Source of the DNA: Bacilli bacterium
GTDB taxonomy: Bacteria; Bacillota_I; Bacilli_A; RF39; UBA660
Direction: 5' to 3'
NCBI GenBank assembly: GCA_900753325.1
Contig: CAADYO010000010.1
Coordinates: forward strand, 1-59,954
DNA: 59,954 bases
The position numbers and the translations under genes were made by a program. The notes below the pieces were generated by a model, which worked only from the letters and a program-made list of their open reading frames with translations, did no database searches and had not been told where the DNA came from. Shown one piece after another: positions 57,621 through 59,954 of the stretch (position 1 is its first letter; each line of letters opens with the position of its first letter).

Positions 57621-59777
57621 CTATCGAGGTAATAAGCTCAAACTAACTTTTCCTTTTTCTAGTGAAATATCATCAACATAACAATCTACTATATCTCCAA
57701 CGCTAACAACTTCACTTGGATGCTTAATATATTTAGTTGTTAATTTAGAAATATGAGCAAGGCCATCATTATGAAGACCAATATCTATAAATGCTCCAAA
57801 GTCAACAACATTTCTAACTGTACCTTGTAACTTCATACCAACAGTTAAATCTTTAATATCTAAAATATCACTTTTAAGTAAAGGCTGAGGCATTTCATCT
57901 CTTGGATCTAAATTAGGCTTTTTTAATGATAAAATAACATCCTCCAAAGTATAAATATCTGTTCCAATTTTATCTTTATATTCTTCTAAATTAATATTAT
58001 CAAGTTTCTTTATCAAGTCACTCTTACCAATCATATCCCTGCTACATCCTAAATCATCTAGTATTTTTAAGGCAACATCGTAACTTTCCGGATGAATTGC
58101 TGTTGAATCTAAAATATTATCTCCATCTACTACTCTTAAAAAACCAATTGCTTGAAGATAAGCTTTATCAGATAATAACTTTTTCTTTTTTATCTCTTCT
58201 CGAGAAGTAATTTTACCAATCTTCTCACGATATTCAATTATCTTTTCACTTGATTTTTTTGTAATTCCTGAAACATATTTTAATAATGAAGGTGAAGCTG
58301 TATTAATATTAACTCCAACACTATTTACACACTTTTCTACAACGAAATCTAGTGAACTAGCCAATTTCTTTTGTGAAACATCATGTTGATACAAACCAAC
58401 TCCAATACCATCTGGTGGAATTTTAACAAGTTCAGCTAAAGGATCTTGTATTCTTCTACCAATACTTACAGCACTTCTCTTCTCAACTGCTAAATCAGGA
58501 AATTCCTCTATCGCAATAGGAGAAGCACTATAAATTGAAGCGCCTGCTTCCGAAACAATTACATATTTACAATCCAAATTATATTTTTTTATCATGTCAG
58601 CACAAAACTTTTCAGATTCACGAGAAGCGGTACCATTACCAATAGCTATTATTGAAACATTATATTTCTTAATAAGTTGTACAACAACTTCCATAGATAA
58701 ACGAATTCTCTCTTCTGTATTACCATTTAAAAATGGCTTAATAACTGTTGAATCCAAATACTTTCCATTTTTATCAACAACAGCTAATTTACATCCATTA
58801 ACAAAACCAGGGTCAAATGCCAAAACAACTTTTTCTTTTAACGGTGGTGTTAAGAGTAAAGCCTCTAAATTCTTACCAAAATTATCAATTGCAGCCTCTT
58901 CTCCAACTTCAGTTAAATCACTTCTAATTTCTCTTACAATAGAAGGCTCAATTAATCTTTTATATGAGTCCAAAATAGCTTCTTTTACAATATCAACCAC
59001 AAATGATTTATCATTTTTAATAAGCTTCTTCTCTAAATAAGAAATAATTTTTTCTTTATCTACATCAACACTAACACTAAGTACTTTCTCATTTTCTCCT
59101 CTATTTAAAGCAAGTATTCTATGCGGTTTAATATATTTTATTGGTTCCTGATAAGAATAATACATTTCATATGTCTTATTAGGATCAATATCATCACCCT
59201 TTTTCTTAGTAGAACTAATTATACCATTCTTATAAAAATAACTACGTATCCACTTACGATAACCAGCATTATCACTAATCCATTCCGCAATAATATATTT
59301 AGCTCCCTCTATACATTTTTCAACTGACAAATCACCTTTTACAAATTTCTTTGAAATATCATCTAAACTACCAGTAACAGGAAAACTCATAATCATTTTT
59401 GCTAAAGGCTCAAGTCCTAAAGCAATAGCTTCAGTTGCTTTAGTTTTCTTTTTTTCTTTATAAGGTCTATATAAATCTTCAACTTCCACTAACTTACTAC
59501 AATTAAGAATAGAATTTTTTAACTCATCAGTAAGAAGACCCTTCTCATCAATTAATCTAATAACATCTTCCTTACGTTTTAATAGATTAACTTGATATTC
59601 ATAAACTTCATTAATTTTTCTAATAGACTCCTCATCTAAAGCTCCAGTAGCCTCTTTTCTATACCTAGCTATAAAAGGAATAGTATTACCTTCACTAAGT
59701 AATTCAAGTACAGTTACAACTTGTTTTTCACTAACTCCTAAATCATTAGCTATTTCTCTAATTATAATTTCATTCAT
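57621..59777 (-). CDS. tex: Tex-family RNA-binding protein (S1 domain)
   Basis: 718 residues, full length. An N-terminal helical part with FIARYRKEATGALDEESI, a YqgF-like domain (VVLAFDPGFVNGCKLAVVDK), helix-hairpin-helix modules (GVNINTASPSLLKYVSGI) and a C-terminal S1 domain (GTVRNVVDFGAFIDIGLHND) make up the typical Tex order. Tex binds nucleic acid and affects transcription; the exact role in this group is not settled. The ribosome site and start are clear, and it is followed by a terminator. Confidence 0.96.
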   Translation of the reverse strand: MNEIIIREIANDLGVSEKQVVTVLELLSEGNTIPFIARYRKEATGALDEESIRKINEVYEYQVNLLKRKEDVIRLIDEKGLLTDELKNSILNCSKLVEVEDLYRPYKEKKKTKATEAIALGLEPLAKMIMSFPVTGSLDDISKKFVKGDLSVEKCIEGAKYIIAEWISDNAGYRKWIRSYFYKNGIISSTKKKGDDIDPNKTYEMYYSYQEPIKYIKPHRILALNRGENEKVLSVSVDVDKEKIISYLEKKLIKNDKSFVVDIVKEAILDSYKRLIEPSIVREIRSDLTEVGEEAAIDNFGKNLEALLLTPPLKEKVVLAFDPGFVNGCKLAVVDKNGKYLDSTVIKPFLNGNTEERIRLSMEVVVQLIKKYNVSIIAIGNGTASRESEKFCADMIKKYNLDCKYVIVSEAGASIYSASPIAIEEFPDLAVEKRSAVSIGRRIQDPLAELVKIPPDGIGVGLYQHDVSQKKLASSLDFVVEKCVNSVGVNINTASPSLLKYVSGITKKSSEKIIEYREKIGKITSREEIKKKKLLSDKAYLQAIGFLRVVDGDNILDSTAIHPESYDVALKILDDLGCSRDMIGKSDLIKKLDNINLEEYKDKIGTDIYTLEDVILSLKKPNLDPRDEMPQPLLKSDILDIKDLTVGMKLQGTVRNVVDFGAFIDIGLHNDGLAHISKLTTKYIKHPSEVVSVGDIVDCYVDDISLEKGKVSLSLLPR

Positions 59778-59825
59778 TATGCTTAACCTCTTTCAAATAT
59801 TATATATTAATTATAACTCAATTAA

Positions 59826-59852
59826 AAAAAAGAAAAAAGAGAGTTTACACTC
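59826..59852 (-). terminator. Terminator of the edge gene
   Basis: GGGAGTGTAAACTCTC region forming a short stem, followed by TTTTTTCTTTTTTTT on the minus strand, right at the stop codon of the partial gene. Confidence 0.6.
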
Positions 59853-59954
59853 CCTTCATAATCTTAATAGCATTATTATAAGCTTCTTCTAAGTCTTTAA
59901 AATGATTATTTATATATTCTTTATCATTATCTTTACTTTTTAATTCATGTAGAA
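59845..59954 (-). CDS. C-terminal end of an unknown protein (5' end outside the window)
   Basis: The final 36 codons of a gene entering from the right edge: LHELKSKDNDKEYINNHFKD, then LEEAYNNAIKIMKGV and TAA. The segment is helical and charged with no recognisable family. It ends just upstream of tex and has its own terminator. Confidence 0.6.
   Translation of the reverse strand, partial: LHELKSKDNDKEYINNHFKDLEEAYNNAIKIMKGV

Noticed and set aside
1..59954. A mycoplasma-type genetic code (TGA as Trp)
   Set aside because: TGA ends spoVAC, spoVAD and the 107-residue gene, and Trp codons are TGG, so the standard code applies despite the low GC.

Overview
The window is AT-rich DNA (GC roughly 30% by eye) from a low-GC, Gram-positive, endospore-forming bacterium that can live without oxygen. 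It carries spoVAC-spoVAD-spoVAE, a SpoIIA-type sigma locus with Spo0A-like boxes, scpAB, Gram-positive sortases and pilins, and two oxygen-sensitive class III ribonucleotide reductases. TGA is used as a stop codon (for example the ATGA overlaps at spoVAC/spoVAD and spoVAD/spoVAE), so the standard bacterial code applies and this is not a mycoplasma. An uncultured gut Bacilli lineage (RF39/Erysipelotrichales-like) would fit, but that placement is inference.

Layout. 1-4404: a Pro/Val-repeat membrane protein cut by the window edge, an RluA-type pseudouridine synthase, an rRNA-type methyltransferase, a lipoprotein and two unknowns. 4477-27474: a 23-kb cell-surface island. It holds seven small secreted proteins with SipW-type (TasA/CalY-like) signal regions, two apparently active ER-type signal peptidases and a third that has lost both catalytic residues, a 2,827-residue surface protein with about 30 Gly-Gly repeats and a cellulose-binding-like insert, and several unknowns. 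Inside it sit a membrane-anchored McrB-like AAA+ ATPase and a DUF2357/McrC-like partner with no visible nuclease. 27672-31230: a TetR pseudogene, a duplicated tRNA-Leu promoter region, tRNA-Leu(CAA), scpB-scpA and an RNHCP protein.

31259-36395: a membrane-tethered clostripain-type protease, then a compact sporulation locus (STAS protein, sigma factor, spoVAC, spoVAD, spoVAE). The gene for the anti-sigma factor SpoIIAB is missing, and the STAS protein lacks the phosphorylatable serine. 36528-49007: a sortase-assembled pilus operon with two von Willebrand A (vWA) proteins, three sortase-signal proteins, a class C and a class B sortase. One vWA gene carries a sharply GC-rich patch in its C-terminal domain, and the class C sortase seems to start at ACG. 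49116-55603: two class III ribonucleotide reductase sets with dUTPase between them; in one, the glycyl-radical domain is a separate 53-residue protein. 55717-59954: a Crp/Fnr regulator with a perfect palindromic operator, a type IV-pilin-like protein, Tex and the tail of another gene.

The strongest candidate for an undescribed system is the surface island, in which a McrBC-like motor pair appears to be built into a secreted-fibre locus. The split NrdD, the stripped-down SpoIIA module and the GC-rich patch are the next most interesting.
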